DNA from: an uncultured Sphingobacteriales bacterium
GTDB taxonomy: Bacteria; Bacteroidota; Bacteroidia; Chitinophagales; Chitinophagaceae
DNA length: 64,000 nucleotides
NCBI GenBank assembly: GCA_937991535.1
Contig: CALKHN010000110.1
Coordinates: forward strand, 5,299-69,298
Reading direction: 5' to 3'
The notes under the pieces are model-generated. The model ran no database searches. It saw only the letters and a program-made list of their open reading frames with translations, and had not been told where the DNA came from. Numbering within the stretch: position 1 is the stretch's first letter; each line of letters opens with the position of its first letter. Positions 18,134 through 27,783 of this stretch are shown in pieces. The position numbers and the translations under genes are program-made.

Positions 18134-18772
18134 CTATCTCATGGCAACCACAATTAAAAGCCTTAAAACCGGCCACACTCTGTCAGCTATAACCATAGCA
18201 TTATTGTATTGAGCAACTCTTGCATGATATATTAAGTCATCCCATAGAAGCGGCCTTTCAGCACTGCCAAATAACAAATCTATTTGTGAAATGTACTCGT
18301 CAAGCTTACTCCATCTTTCTTTTGAAATATCCTGGATTATTCCAACATCCCGGCTATAAATCAGCTCCTGCAACATTATGTGTATTAAAGAATCAACTGA
18401 AGTAATTAAGTTAAGTGCTGCTTCTCTTGTTACCTGTTTTCTTTTTCTGTTCAGTAAAAGGCGATATTCTTTTAGCTCCTTGCCAGGCGTGTTCATTTTT
18501 ACTTTTCTTCCAACAGTTGGACTTATTTCATCAAACTTCAGATCATCAAAAGCGTACTTTATTCTCGTATTTAACTCAATAGGCTTTGCAGAAGGGCACC
18601 AACCGTCAATTTTGGGGAGGCGTTGTAAAATAAATCTGTACGATCTGCACATATTTTCATATTCAGGAGTCGAGCCAAAAGCAAGCATACTCGGAATAAA
18701 CTGAGATAGGCTTTTCCATAAATGCTCCAATTTTACAAGATTTGCCTCAACAACTTTTAAGCTCTTGAGCAC
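18134..18772 (-). CDS. hypothetical 212-aa protein
   Basis: A soluble, helix-rich protein (MLKSLKVVEANLVKLEHLWK...). It has long amphipathic helices and no motif that I recognise. A short plus-strand frame at 18012-18212 overlaps its 3' end and is probably not a gene. Neighbouring RadC suggests an old mobile island. Confidence 0.5.
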   Translation of the reverse strand: MLKSLKVVEANLVKLEHLWKSLSQFIPSMLAFGSTPEYENMCRSYRFILQRLPKIDGWCPSAKPIELNTRIKYAFDDLKFDEISPTVGRKVKMNTPGKELKEYRLLLNRKRKQVTREAALNLITSVDSLIHIMLQELIYSRDVGIIQDISKERWSKLDEYISQIDLLFGSAERPLLWDDLIYHARVAQYNNAMVIADRVWPVLRLLIVVAMR

Positions 18773-19373
18773 TTCTAAAAGTGAAATAGTTTTATCTGGC
18801 TGTTTTCATGATGATCTGAATTGTGTGGTTAGAACAATGAACGAAAAACCTTTCTAACTTATTCATTAAACAGATGCTCCTTGCATGACGACTAATGTTT
18901 TTTAACCGCTCTTTTATGAGAACTATACATGAACCAATAATTAGCAAACAAATATATCAAGAGTTATATTGTTTGTTTTTCGATTACTTAAGTAAAACTG
19001 TCCAAAAAGAAATATTAATTAGCCAAAAGGGACTTTTTGCTTTTAGCTATTGGATAGAAAAAAAAATGTTTGGAGCTTTATAATTGAATTGAGGATAGGT
19101 TGAATACAATACTTATGTTGCTACAATTTTGAATCTTCCCCTATTCAAAACGATCACGTTGTTTATTGCGTCAAAGTTATGCGTGTATTCAGTGTGTAGT
19201 ATAAAGAATAAGCTATTAAAAAAACCAGATTAAACCTCCAGTATTAAGTTGGCGGGTCAGGTGGTGCTTGCATGAAGAAATGCTATTCTATACGGGTTCT
19301 GGTAATAAATAGTATCAACGGCTTCGTCTCCTAACATGCAATTGGTTGTTTTTAACCTTATTAATTAAAGAAA
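18773..19373. other. stretch without clear gene
   Basis: About 600 bases, AT-rich. A 62-codon plus-strand frame at 18895-19083 (MFFNRSFMRTIHEPIISKQI...) could encode a small basic protein but has no recognisable family. Nothing else is seen. Confidence 0.4.
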
Positions 19374-19583
19374 ATGCAAATTTTGATAGGACATAAATGG
19401 AATATGGTTTTAACTGAATCGGATTTGCCTTGTAGTTGTGAAGGGGGCTTAAATTCATTAACCTGGGCAAAGCATATTTTCTTCAATATATTTTTTATTG
19501 AACTTTCTTCCACAGGTATATTACTGTATAGAAAAATAAGGGTACAGGCAAATAAATCTCCTCCATTATTGATTAACAATTAG
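19374..19583 (+). pseudogene. C-terminal remnant of a MauE/DoxX-type membrane protein
   Basis: The frame encodes LPCSCEGGLNSLTWAKHIFF, then NIFFIELSSTGILLYRK. This is the characteristic end of Bacteroidota MauE/DoxX redox-associated membrane proteins, in which a PCSCGG motif precedes the last transmembrane helix. The first three helices are missing, and upstream DNA shows no continuation. The fragment lies directly before a DUF6520 gene, its usual neighbour, so the cassette has probably lost this member. Confidence 0.6.
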
Positions 19584-19669
19584 CGTAAAATTTAATAATC
19601 TTCATTTACAAAACGTAAACTGATATTAGGTGCGGGTAAAAATTATTTTATCAACTAAATTTTGAAATT

Positions 19670-20038
19670 ATGTCACGGTATATTTCAGGAATAATTGCAG
19701 TAGTATTAGTCATTGCCATTAGTGCTTTTGCAAAAATAAATGCAAACAAAATAAATTTTGCTACTACAGATTTTCATTTCGACAAAATCGTTGCAGGTAC
19801 AGAAACCTTATATGAGGATCCGGGTAGTTGGACGCCAAATCCTGGTAATCCAACTTGTAACGGCGGACCCAATCCTTGCGTAATTAGGATAGATAATACA
19901 AAGCTTACAACAGGTATGACTTTACAGCAAAAATTGGCAAACTACTTAGCTGCTCAAACAGGCGGCAGTTCGGACTATGCTAGTGCTGAAGCGGCTGTTG
20001 CAGCATTAAAGATATCAGATAAGCCAATCGGACAGTAG
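19670..20038 (+). CDS. DUF6520-type secreted peptide
   Basis: A 122-aa protein. Residues 1-22 are a signal peptide (SGIIAVVLVIAISAFA). The mature part has the family signature CNGGPNPCVIRI (two cysteines spaced for a disulfide), then an Ala/Gly-rich C-terminus. In other Bacteroidota these peptides sit beside MauE/DoxX, thioredoxin-like and SusC/SusD genes, as here. The function is unknown. A strong terminator follows 18 bp downstream. Confidence 0.7.
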   Translation: MSRYISGIIAVVLVIAISAFAKINANKINFATTDFHFDKIVAGTETLYEDPGSWTPNPGNPTCNGGPNPCVIRIDNTKLTTGMTLQQKLANYLAAQTGGSSDYASAEAAVAALKISDKPIGQ

Positions 20039-20055
20039 GAATGTAGGCAATTGGG

Positions 20056-20093
20056 AAAAGAGGCTTTCTTAAAAATATGAGACAGCCTCTTTT
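20056..20093 (+). terminator. intrinsic terminator after the DUF6520 gene
   Basis: AAAAGAGGCT (20056-20065) and AGCCTCTTTT (20084-20093) form a perfect 10-bp stem; the A and T tracts make it usable on both strands, though susD ends about 100 bp further on. Confidence 0.75.
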
Positions 20094-20188
20094 ATTGGGG
20101 TAGCTGACTGGTGGTGGTAGTTTAAGCGATTCTCAAAGTCTTCATCTCCCTTTGATACGACCTCGTATAATTTTACAGATTTTCAATA

Positions 20189-21577
20189 TTATCGCAGGTT
20201 TTGTGGCATCCCCGATATTGAAATCACGTCTTCGGGTATTGGTAACGCATACTTGGGATCATTGGGCAATAAAGTATAGCTTTGCCCATTTATTAGCCGT
20301 TCAAGAATGATATTTGCCCCTTCTTTATTTAATCTTTTTATATCCATCCATCGCAGACATCGCATTATTAATTCTTTGCGCCGTTCTAACAAAATTTTGT
20401 CTAATGCATCTTTTGAGTCAATTGTAACGTAAGGAATATATGTCCCAGTTTTCCACCTCTTAATAAGTAAAGTATTTAGAACGTTGATAGCCTCTGTAAC
20501 TATTCCCTGTCTTGCCAAACACTCCGCCTTCATAAGATATACTTCATCTACGGCAACCCCCGAAAACAAATTATATTGATAGTATGAGTTGCCGAATGAA
20601 TAGGTGTTATCAGCGTTTTTCTTAAAAAAAAGTAATTTCCGTAAATCATTTGTGTCAGTATATGAATTATATAAAAGTGAATCTACTTTTGCATTTGTGT
20701 AAGAAATAGGGGCTGCATAAGCTGGAATGCTATTATAAAGCACTTCTGGATTGAAATTGGGAATTGTAAAATTACCACTGCTTGATGCATTATTGTAGTC
20801 ATAAAGCGAGTCTCGTAGTTGCAGGCATAAATCTGAATATTTGTAACAACTATCGTATTTTCTCATTGACAAATATAGGCGGGAAAGCAAAGCATAAGCT
20901 GCAGGCTTTGAAGGACGATAGACGTGAACGGCCGTTGTGGGCAATAATGAACAGGCGCCTATTAAGTCCTGAATAATTTGATCATAGGTTTGTTGTACAT
21001 TTGCTCTTTTTGACAAGGAATTGAACTCAGGATTTAGCCGAAGTGGTATCCCTAAATCTACAGAAGCCGTACTACTATCGTAGGCTAAAGCCCAAATTAT
21101 TGCAATATCAAAGAGCGATTTTGCTCTTAAAAATAGAGCATGTCCCTTGACAGCCCTCCAGGCGCTTTCATCGAGTGAAGAATAGTCAACATTGTCAATG
21201 TCCTCTAAAACCACGTTTGCACGATAAACATTAGCATAGAGGTTAGCCCAGTCGTTGCTTGCACCTTCTGGGAATAGATGATCCTTTTCCCAGATATATT
21301 TTCTTCTGTCAAATTCATTTAGAGTTGAAAAAGTTGAGCTTGAAATGTAATAATTATCCGCACTTACTTCTCCGGCTGCCGATTCCAGGTGATTTATTCT
21401 TTGATAAAAATCTAATAGCGCCTGAAAATCTCCAATTGTAGAAGGAATGACTAACGATTGGTTAGATTTTTTTTCTAAATATTTCTTACATGATAGAGAA
21501 CTAAGAGTAAGTATTATTAAAAAGAATGCCCATGCTCTAAAAGATATTCTTGAACAAACATATTTATTTGCATTCAT
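20189..21577 (-). CDS. SusD/RagB-like outer-membrane lipoprotein
   Basis: A 462-aa protein. The signal peptide ends with a lipobox (TLSSLSC, Cys about 30). The family's TPR-like helical core follows, with the C-terminal signature RRKELIMRCLRWMDIKRLNK. It caps the SusC barrel and binds substrate. SusD lies 198 bp downstream of susC in the same direction. Short length and lack of sugar-binding context, together with TlpA and DUF6520, argue against an ordinary polysaccharide locus. Confidence 0.9.
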   Translation of the reverse strand: MNANKYVCSRISFRAWAFFLIILTLSSLSCKKYLEKKSNQSLVIPSTIGDFQALLDFYQRINHLESAAGEVSADNYYISSSTFSTLNEFDRRKYIWEKDHLFPEGASNDWANLYANVYRANVVLEDIDNVDYSSLDESAWRAVKGHALFLRAKSLFDIAIIWALAYDSSTASVDLGIPLRLNPEFNSLSKRANVQQTYDQIIQDLIGACSLLPTTAVHVYRPSKPAAYALLSRLYLSMRKYDSCYKYSDLCLQLRDSLYDYNNASSSGNFTIPNFNPEVLYNSIPAYAAPISYTNAKVDSLLYNSYTDTNDLRKLLFFKKNADNTYSFGNSYYQYNLFSGVAVDEVYLMKAECLARQGIVTEAINVLNTLLIKRWKTGTYIPYVTIDSKDALDKILLERRKELIMRCLRWMDIKRLNKEGANIILERLINGQSYTLLPNDPKYALPIPEDVISISGMPQNLR

Positions 21578-21775
21578 GATATTTAATTTTGGTGGCTTGT
21601 TTTAAGATACTTTATGGTCTGAATTTTTATAATCAAAGGATACTACTATCGCTCCAATTTTGTGGATTTAGATGGAACAGAAATCTTGTCGGGTATCGAA
21701 TTGGCGTGTAATCAAACCCCAAGATGTTATCAGTTGAGACTGTTTTAAGACATTGTTCTTGAGATATTAGTTACA

Positions 21776-24700
21776 TTAAAAATTTGCTCTTATTCCAAAG
21801 GATATGCTTTTTGAAGGAGGGGCCCCTTGCTCAGAGTAATCAGGGTCAATTTTTTCCTTATTTGCTCGCCAGATTATTCCTATGTTATTTATAATACCGA
21901 ACAATTGTAGTTCTTCAAATGCTAATTTTTTATACCCTTTTTTCCGCAAAGTATATCCCATATTTATAAATTGAAGCCTAATATGATCTCCCCGAGTAGC
22001 CAGAATTTCGGAATTTGAATAAAAATCATCTCTTGCACTATTCATTGGGTAAACCATTGAAGGAACAGAAGTAAAAGCCTCATCGCCTGGCTTTGTCCAA
22101 CGATTGGCAAAGTCAGAATGCCCTTTATTGGCGCTGAACAACAGGCTATAGTTTATTGATTCTCGTTGAAAGAAGTAACCCAATTTGTAGATTATCCTAA
22201 CTGTTAGAGAAAAATCTTTCCAGCTTAGAGTATTTCCCAATGAACCGAAAACCTTTGGAAGTCCAGGCCCAATATATGTTAAGTCAGAAATTTTTACATT
22301 ATTGCCCATTATGGTATTATAATCGGTGCTTTTTTGCCCATTTAAATAACCTTGAGGATCCCCTGTGGCGGGATCAAGTCCAGCCCATTTATAGGCGAAA
22401 TATGAAAAAATAGGATAGCCTTGAACAGCTACAGGATTACCTCCAACAATTGAACTTACTAAAGTATTAGGGAGAGATGGTGATGATATTTTGTCCTTAT
22501 AGAGATTTAATATGAAATTACTTATCCACTTAACTTCACCATCCAAATTGATGGTGTTGATTTCAATATCCCAACCGTAACCTTTCATACTTCCAACATT
22601 CTTAGTAATAAATGTTCTTCCTAAGCCAGTTGTTACATCCAATGGAACACTTCCATACAAGTCAACCATTCTTTTTTTGAAGAACTCAATACTACCGGTT
22701 ATCCTTTCGGATTCGGCTCTAAAATCTAAACCAATGTTTAGCATGTTAACTTGTTCCCATTTTAAGTCCGGATTAACAAAGTTTTGTATTTGGCCAATCG
22801 GGGATTGAGTAAAAGGATTAGTTCCAAAATAGGAAAAGGTTGTTGAAGCGACCCTACTGGGATCAACATTCCCACTATGTCCATAGGTCACTCTTAATTT
22901 TAAGTAGGGAATAATTTCTGACTTGTAAAATCTCTCTTTCGATAATTCCCATGCACTTCCAACCGACAATAATGGTTTCCATTTGTCATTTGTGTTTAGC
23001 CCAAAAATATTTGCAGCGTCTCTACGACCACTTATAGAAACTGTATATATATTTTTGTAGGAATACGCTGCATTAGCATAAATTGATATAATCCTATTGT
23101 TTGTTTTTGAAAAGCTCGCTGGATTAGGAATAAAGTTATAGTTGCCATAAACGTAAAGCGGAAATAAAGGATACTGTGTTTTATAATCTACGTTACCATA
23201 GGTAAGAATGTCGTTGTTATAGCCATATGTCCTGTAGTTATAGCCTTCATTAATGGCTTCATTAACTTCGGCACCCGCTAATGCAGTAACTGTATGTTTG
23301 CCAATAGTTTTATTAAAGTCAATTTGTCCTCTGATATTTTGTGTAGTCAGTTTATTATCGTATAGGTCCAAGATATCCCCTTTTGGAATATTGTAGATTA
23401 CTGTCCCGGTGCTGTAATCTAAATCAGAATATGTATTAACCAGGTTTCTTAAAAAATAGCTGTTCACATCATGCAAAATAGTATTTTCTAATTGTTGTCT
23501 TTCATATCTGTATTTGATGTTAATACTCAGCGATTTTAAAACTTTATATTTTAATCCAATAACTGCATTTAAATCCTGCTGCGAGGTGATATTACTTATG
23601 TGTTTATAATCTTCCAAAGGATAATATTTCCACGGTAGTAATTTGCCACCTCCGAGGGTATCTATATATTCTTCTCTATAGTAGTCAATATAAATTGGTA
23701 AATGGTCTCCTTTGCTGTCAGCAAATTGGGTATATGGAGGAAGTTCTCCCGAAAATAAACTGATACTACCATAAGAAGGACGCCCTTCTACATTCTTGCT
23801 TTGAGTATAATAAATAGCTGTATTTATCTCTAAATTTTGTAATGGCTTATACGTATTATCCCAGCGTATGTTGAAACGGTTAAATCTTGATGCTAATACG
23901 TCCAGGTTTTTATCAAAGCCAGATGAAAGTATCCAGGCCAGGTTGTTTGTTCCTCCTCTCAAATTAATAGCGTATTGTTGGTTGACCGCTTTTTGATAAA
24001 AATATTTTTTGAACTCTTCTCTCACGTCATTACGGCGAAGCGAATTTATTCTAACATCAGCTTCTGAAGCTGATATAATTCCCCGTTGCTCGTCATAAAG
24101 AATATTAACTACCGGTGTTAGAGCATAATAGTCCGGGTATGGAAGCTGGTCATTATAAAATCCATTCGTAAAAAGATATTTTTCAACATCTATAAAATCA
24201 TTTGTGGATATCGTTTTTATAGAGGAGAGATTGGGCTTATCTATAAATGTAATATTTGTATTTAGTTCAAGCCTGACTGGCTGATTAAACTTACCTTTTT
24301 TTGTAGTAATTACAATTACACCATTACCTGCTTTAACACCCCAAATTGAAGCCGCTGCGGCATCTTTCAATATTGTGATGTTTTCAATATCATTTGGATT
24401 TATATTGTTTATATCGCCGGTATATGCAAAATTATCCAATACAATCAATGGATCTTTCGCAGTTCCTGAAAGGTTACTTGTACTTAAGCCTCGAACAATA
24501 ATACTATTGTTGCCAGTTGAAATTCTTTGCGGAAAAGCTGTTAATCCATTAGAGAAATACTGCAATCTATTTAAAATCGTTGTTCCAACGACTTCATTAT
24601 ACCTTTTATTATCTATTTGAGTAAAAGAACCAGTGCTTCTTTCTTTGGGTATTTGTTCATACCCTGTATTTAGGTTTACTTTTACTTCTTTCAATGAACG

Positions 24701-25066
24701 AATTTTGGTTTTTAGCTTTATCGTGAGTTCGGTTTGATCATTGATACTTAGCTCTGAAGGAATAGTGCCTACACTTGTAAAGACCAATAAATCACCCTTA
24801 TTAATACCTCCTATTGAGAAATATCCTTTGCTGTTAGTTGAGGTAGAAATCCCTTTGTTTTTAACAGTTACCGTTACGCCTTCAATTGGATTGCCATCTT
24901 CATCTACAACATGACCATGCAAATCAATGAATATTGATTCCTGAAAGGAATTATTGGCACTTACTTGGGTATTTAAAAAGAGGAAAGAAAATAAGTTTAG
25001 AGTGACTACTATTATTTTAAAAACTACTTTACTATAAAAAAAGTTGTTGAATACATTTGACTGCAT
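21776..25066 (-). CDS. SusC/RagA-like TonB-dependent transporter
   Basis: A 1096-aa protein. After the signal sequence comes a carboxypeptidase-regulatory-like domain (HGHVVDEDGNPIEGVTVTVK), then the plug (IIVRGLSTSNLSG, DIENITILKDAAAASIWG, NGVIVITTKKG) and a long beta-barrel ending in the outer-membrane aromatic signal FGIRANF. It has no STN domain, so it is not a FecA-type signalling receptor. It lies 58 bp after the TlpA-like gene and is probably co-transcribed with it and susD. Confidence 0.93.
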   Translation of the reverse strand: MQSNVFNNFFYSKVVFKIIVVTLNLFSFLFLNTQVSANNSFQESIFIDLHGHVVDEDGNPIEGVTVTVKNKGISTSTNSKGYFSIGGINKGDLLVFTSVGTIPSELSINDQTELTIKLKTKIRSLKEVKVNLNTGYEQIPKERSTGSFTQIDNKRYNEVVGTTILNRLQYFSNGLTAFPQRISTGNNSIIVRGLSTSNLSGTAKDPLIVLDNFAYTGDINNINPNDIENITILKDAAAASIWGVKAGNGVIVITTKKGKFNQPVRLELNTNITFIDKPNLSSIKTISTNDFIDVEKYLFTNGFYNDQLPYPDYYALTPVVNILYDEQRGIISASEADVRINSLRRNDVREEFKKYFYQKAVNQQYAINLRGGTNNLAWILSSGFDKNLDVLASRFNRFNIRWDNTYKPLQNLEINTAIYYTQSKNVEGRPSYGSISLFSGELPPYTQFADSKGDHLPIYIDYYREEYIDTLGGGKLLPWKYYPLEDYKHISNITSQQDLNAVIGLKYKVLKSLSINIKYRYERQQLENTILHDVNSYFLRNLVNTYSDLDYSTGTVIYNIPKGDILDLYDNKLTTQNIRGQIDFNKTIGKHTVTALAGAEVNEAINEGYNYRTYGYNNDILTYGNVDYKTQYPLFPLYVYGNYNFIPNPASFSKTNNRIISIYANAAYSYKNIYTVSISGRRDAANIFGLNTNDKWKPLLSVGSAWELSKERFYKSEIIPYLKLRVTYGHSGNVDPSRVASTTFSYFGTNPFTQSPIGQIQNFVNPDLKWEQVNMLNIGLDFRAESERITGSIEFFKKRMVDLYGSVPLDVTTGLGRTFITKNVGSMKGYGWDIEINTINLDGEVKWISNFILNLYKDKISSPSLPNTLVSSIVGGNPVAVQGYPIFSYFAYKWAGLDPATGDPQGYLNGQKSTDYNTIMGNNVKISDLTYIGPGLPKVFGSLGNTLSWKDFSLTVRIIYKLGYFFQRESINYSLLFSANKGHSDFANRWTKPGDEAFTSVPSMVYPMNSARDDFYSNSEILATRGDHIRLQFINMGYTLRKKGYKKLAFEELQLFGIINNIGIIWRANKEKIDPDYSEQGAPPSKSISFGIRANF

Positions 25067-25124
25067 CTTTAAATGATTTGAGATGAAATAATATTATCCT
25101 TGATTCATTTTGCGATAAGTAGGC

Positions 25125-26423
25125 TCATTGGGAGTTTTCTTCTCGAATAATAAAATAAACAAGCTCCTTATTTTCCTCTTTCAAGCTAAATCCGTATTTG
25201 TTCAGTGTTATTTTTAAGTCCTCTAAATCCGTTATTACATCAGGTAGTTCTATATTTATTTTCTCTGTAAGAAGAGTAGAATCCAAAATTGGTGTTGATA
25301 TTTTATTGTTTAAATATTCAACAAGGACTGAAACCGGGTAATTTTTTATATACTTGGGCGAATTGTCATTCAAATTGATTTCGGGATTTCCCTCGTGAGA
25401 GATTGCTTTTCTATTCTTTTTATCATATTGAAGTATGAGACACTTTGCTTGTCTATTTTCGAAATAGGCTTGCAGTTCAAAATACCTTTTCAGATCTTCT
25501 TGCATCATTTTGCTAACTTTCTCTCTCGGCGCAGGCGGGGTAATAAGTTCATAGCAATATGTGTTATCAAATTTCCAACTGTCCCAATCTCCTTCATTAT
25601 TGTATTTTAATGGGTTTTTTACCTCTAATAATATTCTGTTTTTTGGAAAACTGAATACTTCTGGATATGCTGTTTTATATAGTGCCAGTATTGAAGTGTT
25701 TATAGCGTATATGCGAGACACTCTTTTATTTCTATCGAATATAATTCTACTTGAACCGGAAAGTCCATCAGTATATCCGCTTAAAAGTGAACGAAAAATT
25801 AAGTTATTGCCATTACCCCCATTTCCATTTATAAATAAGGGACTATCCAAATCAAAATCTAAATCATTTTTTACCGGAAGGAGGATATTCTCTTTGTTCA
25901 ATAGAGATCTAATATTCTTGGCATTTACATGCTCTGATGATGTGATTTCTTTTATGCTCCCTGTTTGATCAATCCAAACATAGTGAGGGATCATTTTGTG
26001 TTTAAAAAGAGCATCTAGCACAGTATCGTAAATAATATAGGGAAGCTGATATTTTTCTCCGCTTTTTGTTTTTCTCTTCTCAAAAAAGGCTTTTATTTTT
26101 TCTTCTTTATCATTTGTATTTTTAGCATTAACCAGTAATACGAGCAACTTTCCTTCAAATTCTTTTTGTAAAGAATCCAACTTAGGAAAATTATGCAAAC
26201 ATGAAGTACACCACGTCGCCCAGAAGTCCAGTATCACCAGCTTACCTTTCAGATCAGATAATCGGATTTTAGAAACGGGGTAATTATATACATTGGTAAG
26301 TTCCAGGTCAGCGGGAATAGTGTCACCAATAGAAAGTGGGCGGATATTACCCGGAGAGTTTTGGCAATAGCCGGTAAGTACTGAACATAAGAGGCCCAGT
26401 AAGCAATATATTCGTAAAATCAT
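25125..26423 (-). CDS. exported TlpA-family thioredoxin-like protein with C-terminal extension
   Basis: A 432-aa protein with signal peptide. Residues 30-170 are a thioredoxin-like domain with LVILDFWATWCTSCLHNFP (redox Cys72 and Cys75). The C-terminal half resembles the DUF3738/TIGR03435-type extension, ending in LEDLKITLNKYGFSLKEENK. It likely handles disulfides in the periplasm. Its position ahead of susC, with DUF6520 carrying two cysteines nearby, suggests oxidation or reduction of a peptide substrate. Confidence 0.85.
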   Translation of the reverse strand: MILRIYCLLGLLCSVLTGYCQNSPGNIRPLSIGDTIPADLELTNVYNYPVSKIRLSDLKGKLVILDFWATWCTSCLHNFPKLDSLQKEFEGKLLVLLVNAKNTNDKEEKIKAFFEKRKTKSGEKYQLPYIIYDTVLDALFKHKMIPHYVWIDQTGSIKEITSSEHVNAKNIRSLLNKENILLPVKNDLDFDLDSPLFINGNGGNGNNLIFRSLLSGYTDGLSGSSRIIFDRNKRVSRIYAINTSILALYKTAYPEVFSFPKNRILLEVKNPLKYNNEGDWDSWKFDNTYCYELITPPAPREKVSKMMQEDLKRYFELQAYFENRQAKCLILQYDKKNRKAISHEGNPEINLNDNSPKYIKNYPVSVLVEYLNNKISTPILDSTLLTEKINIELPDVITDLEDLKITLNKYGFSLKEENKELVYFIIREENSQ

Positions 26424-26529
26424 TGCAAAATCAGTTAAATAAAAAAGCAGGTTTGACTATTAAGTATACCGGCAGGCAGGAGGCTACCATGAGAAAATAA
26501 CCCCTGCAGCCGGCATAACAAAGGGACGG

Positions 26530-26679
26530 CTACACCGGGCTTTTCGGCTTACGTGCAAAAAGAATTTGATAGAAATGAAGTGCTGCAAGAATGGTTGCAG
26601 AGATCAGGAAGGCCACATACAGTGCATATCCTGAAGTACAGGAGCTAATTGAACCGGGTATATGGGCAGTTTCCAGCAT
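26530..26679 (-). CDS. 49-aa single-pass membrane peptide
   Basis: ATG at 26677-26679, stop TAG at 26530-26532. The peptide has a short N-terminus containing one Cys (GSISSC), a hydrophobic helix (GYALYVAFLISATILAALHF) and a basic tail (FARKPKSPV). It lies about 107 bp upstream of the TlpA-like gene on the same strand and would head the cassette. No family is recognised, and expression is unproven. Confidence 0.45.
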   Translation of the reverse strand: MLETAHIPGSISSCTSGYALYVAFLISATILAALHFYQILFARKPKSPV

Positions 26680-27009
26680 TCTTGCAAATTATTTTAAGCA
26701 AGTCTGGTGTAAGCGAAGCTGCCAGGAGTGAAAAAACCAATAAGGCGGGCCCCGTCTTACCGCACTGAGGCACCGCGAGGGCCTTGAACCGATAAGCTGA
26801 TAGGAGCCCACCCTATTGGTATAGAGCAGGCTTGCACTACCATCTCGGTTCGTCGAAAATTCGCGGTTTTCAATGCGAGACTTGTAATGAAAGCACTCAA
26901 AATCAGTATGAAGTGCCTCGAAAATACATAAAATTTGCTCCTTACACGTATAAGGGGCATTAACCTGCTGAAAGGTACGTTATAAATCAGCCTTTAGAGA
27001 AAATTGCAG
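26680..27009. other. divergent intergenic region
   Basis: It separates the minus-strand cassette from the plus-strand XRE gene. A 67-codon frame at 26757-26960 has no domain and lies where promoters for the cassette should be; I see no gene here. Confidence 0.5.
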
Positions 27010-27064
27010 GGGTGTAAAATAGCCGAAAAACGGGTGTAAAATACACCCTGAAATTGTGTAAATT
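27010..27064 (+). promoter_or_regulatory. three phased operator repeats before the XRE gene
   Basis: GGGTGTAAAAT occurs at 27010-27020 and 27032-27042, and the relative TTGTGTAAATT at 27054-27064. The period is exactly 22 bp, two helical turns. The middle copy also forms a perfect palindrome GGGTGTA-AAA-TACACCC (27032-27048). The last copy ends 20 bp before the start codon. Confidence 0.6.
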
Positions 27065-27084
27065 TGCTATAACTTGAATGCCGG

Positions 27085-27549
27085 ATGAAGAAGGTTAAAG
27101 ATCGTCATATTGGAAGAAATATCAGGGCTATCAGGCAGCTTCGGGGCATGAAGCAGGAAACTTTTGCCCGGCAAATGGGTATTGCACAACAAAATGTATC
27201 AAAAATGGAAAAGAAAAAAGAAATTACGGATGAACAACTTGAACAGGTGGCTAAGGTCTTAAAAACAACTACCGACGCTATCAAGGAATTTGACGAGAAT
27301 GCAATTATAAATAATAACATTCTTAATGAACAGGTTAATAATTATAATATAAACCCTTTGGAGAAAGTAGCTGAGTTATTTAAAGAATTACTTCTGACCC
27401 GAGACTCTGAAATCCAAAGACTAAAAGAAGAATTGGATGAATACAAAACCGGCGCTCGCAAGCCAATTAAAATGAAAACTTCCAAATCAGCGGCGACAAA
27501 ACCGCTTCATAGCGTTGACGGAAATGGCAAAAAGGTAGCAGTGCAATAA
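27085..27549 (+). CDS. XRE-family transcriptional regulator
   Basis: A 154-aa protein. Residues 8-65 are a Cro/C1 HTH (IGRNIRAIRQLRGMKQETFA, then QQNVSKMEKKKEI). Residues 100-125 form a coiled coil (LLTRDSEIQRLKEELDEYK) for dimerisation, and the tail is basic. It probably represses itself through the phased repeats upstream. The toxin-antitoxin pair starts 18 bp downstream, so it may also govern that module. Confidence 0.85.
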   Translation: MKKVKDRHIGRNIRAIRQLRGMKQETFARQMGIAQQNVSKMEKKKEITDEQLEQVAKVLKTTTDAIKEFDENAIINNNILNEQVNNYNINPLEKVAELFKELLLTRDSEIQRLKEELDEYKTGARKPIKMKTSKSAATKPLHSVDGNGKKVAVQ

Positions 27550-27567
27550 CAGAAACAAATTATTGTT

Positions 27568-27783
27568 ATGGAGCTAATAATTGATTTTGATAACATTAAA
27601 GACTCTTCAAAGAGAGAATGGTTAATTCGCACCCTTAAACTGATGGGTATTGGGTTTCATACCAAAGAAAAGCCTCAAACATTAGAAGAATATAATGAAG
27701 AGCTTGAAAGGGGGGATGCTGAAATTGAGAAGGGGAATTTCACAACAATGGATGATCTCTTAAAAGAGATTGAAAAATGGTAA
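27568..27783 (+). CDS. type II antitoxin
   Basis: A 71-aa acidic protein (MELIIDFDNIKDSSKREWLI...) with a helical C-terminus (FTTMDDLLKEIEKW) typical of small antitoxins paired with RelE/ParE toxins. It overlaps the toxin gene by 7 bp. No clear DNA-binding domain is visible, so control may come from the XRE protein upstream. Confidence 0.7.
   Translation: MELIIDFDNIKDSSKREWLIRTLKLMGIGFHTKEKPQTLEEYNEELERGDAEIEKGNFTTMDDLLKEIEKW

Noticed and set aside
18012..18212. 66-codon plus-strand frame after radC
   Set aside because: Overlaps the 3' end of a longer opposite gene and has no recognisable domain.
26757..26960. 67-codon minus-strand frame
   Set aside because: Lies in a divergent promoter region and lacks any family feature.
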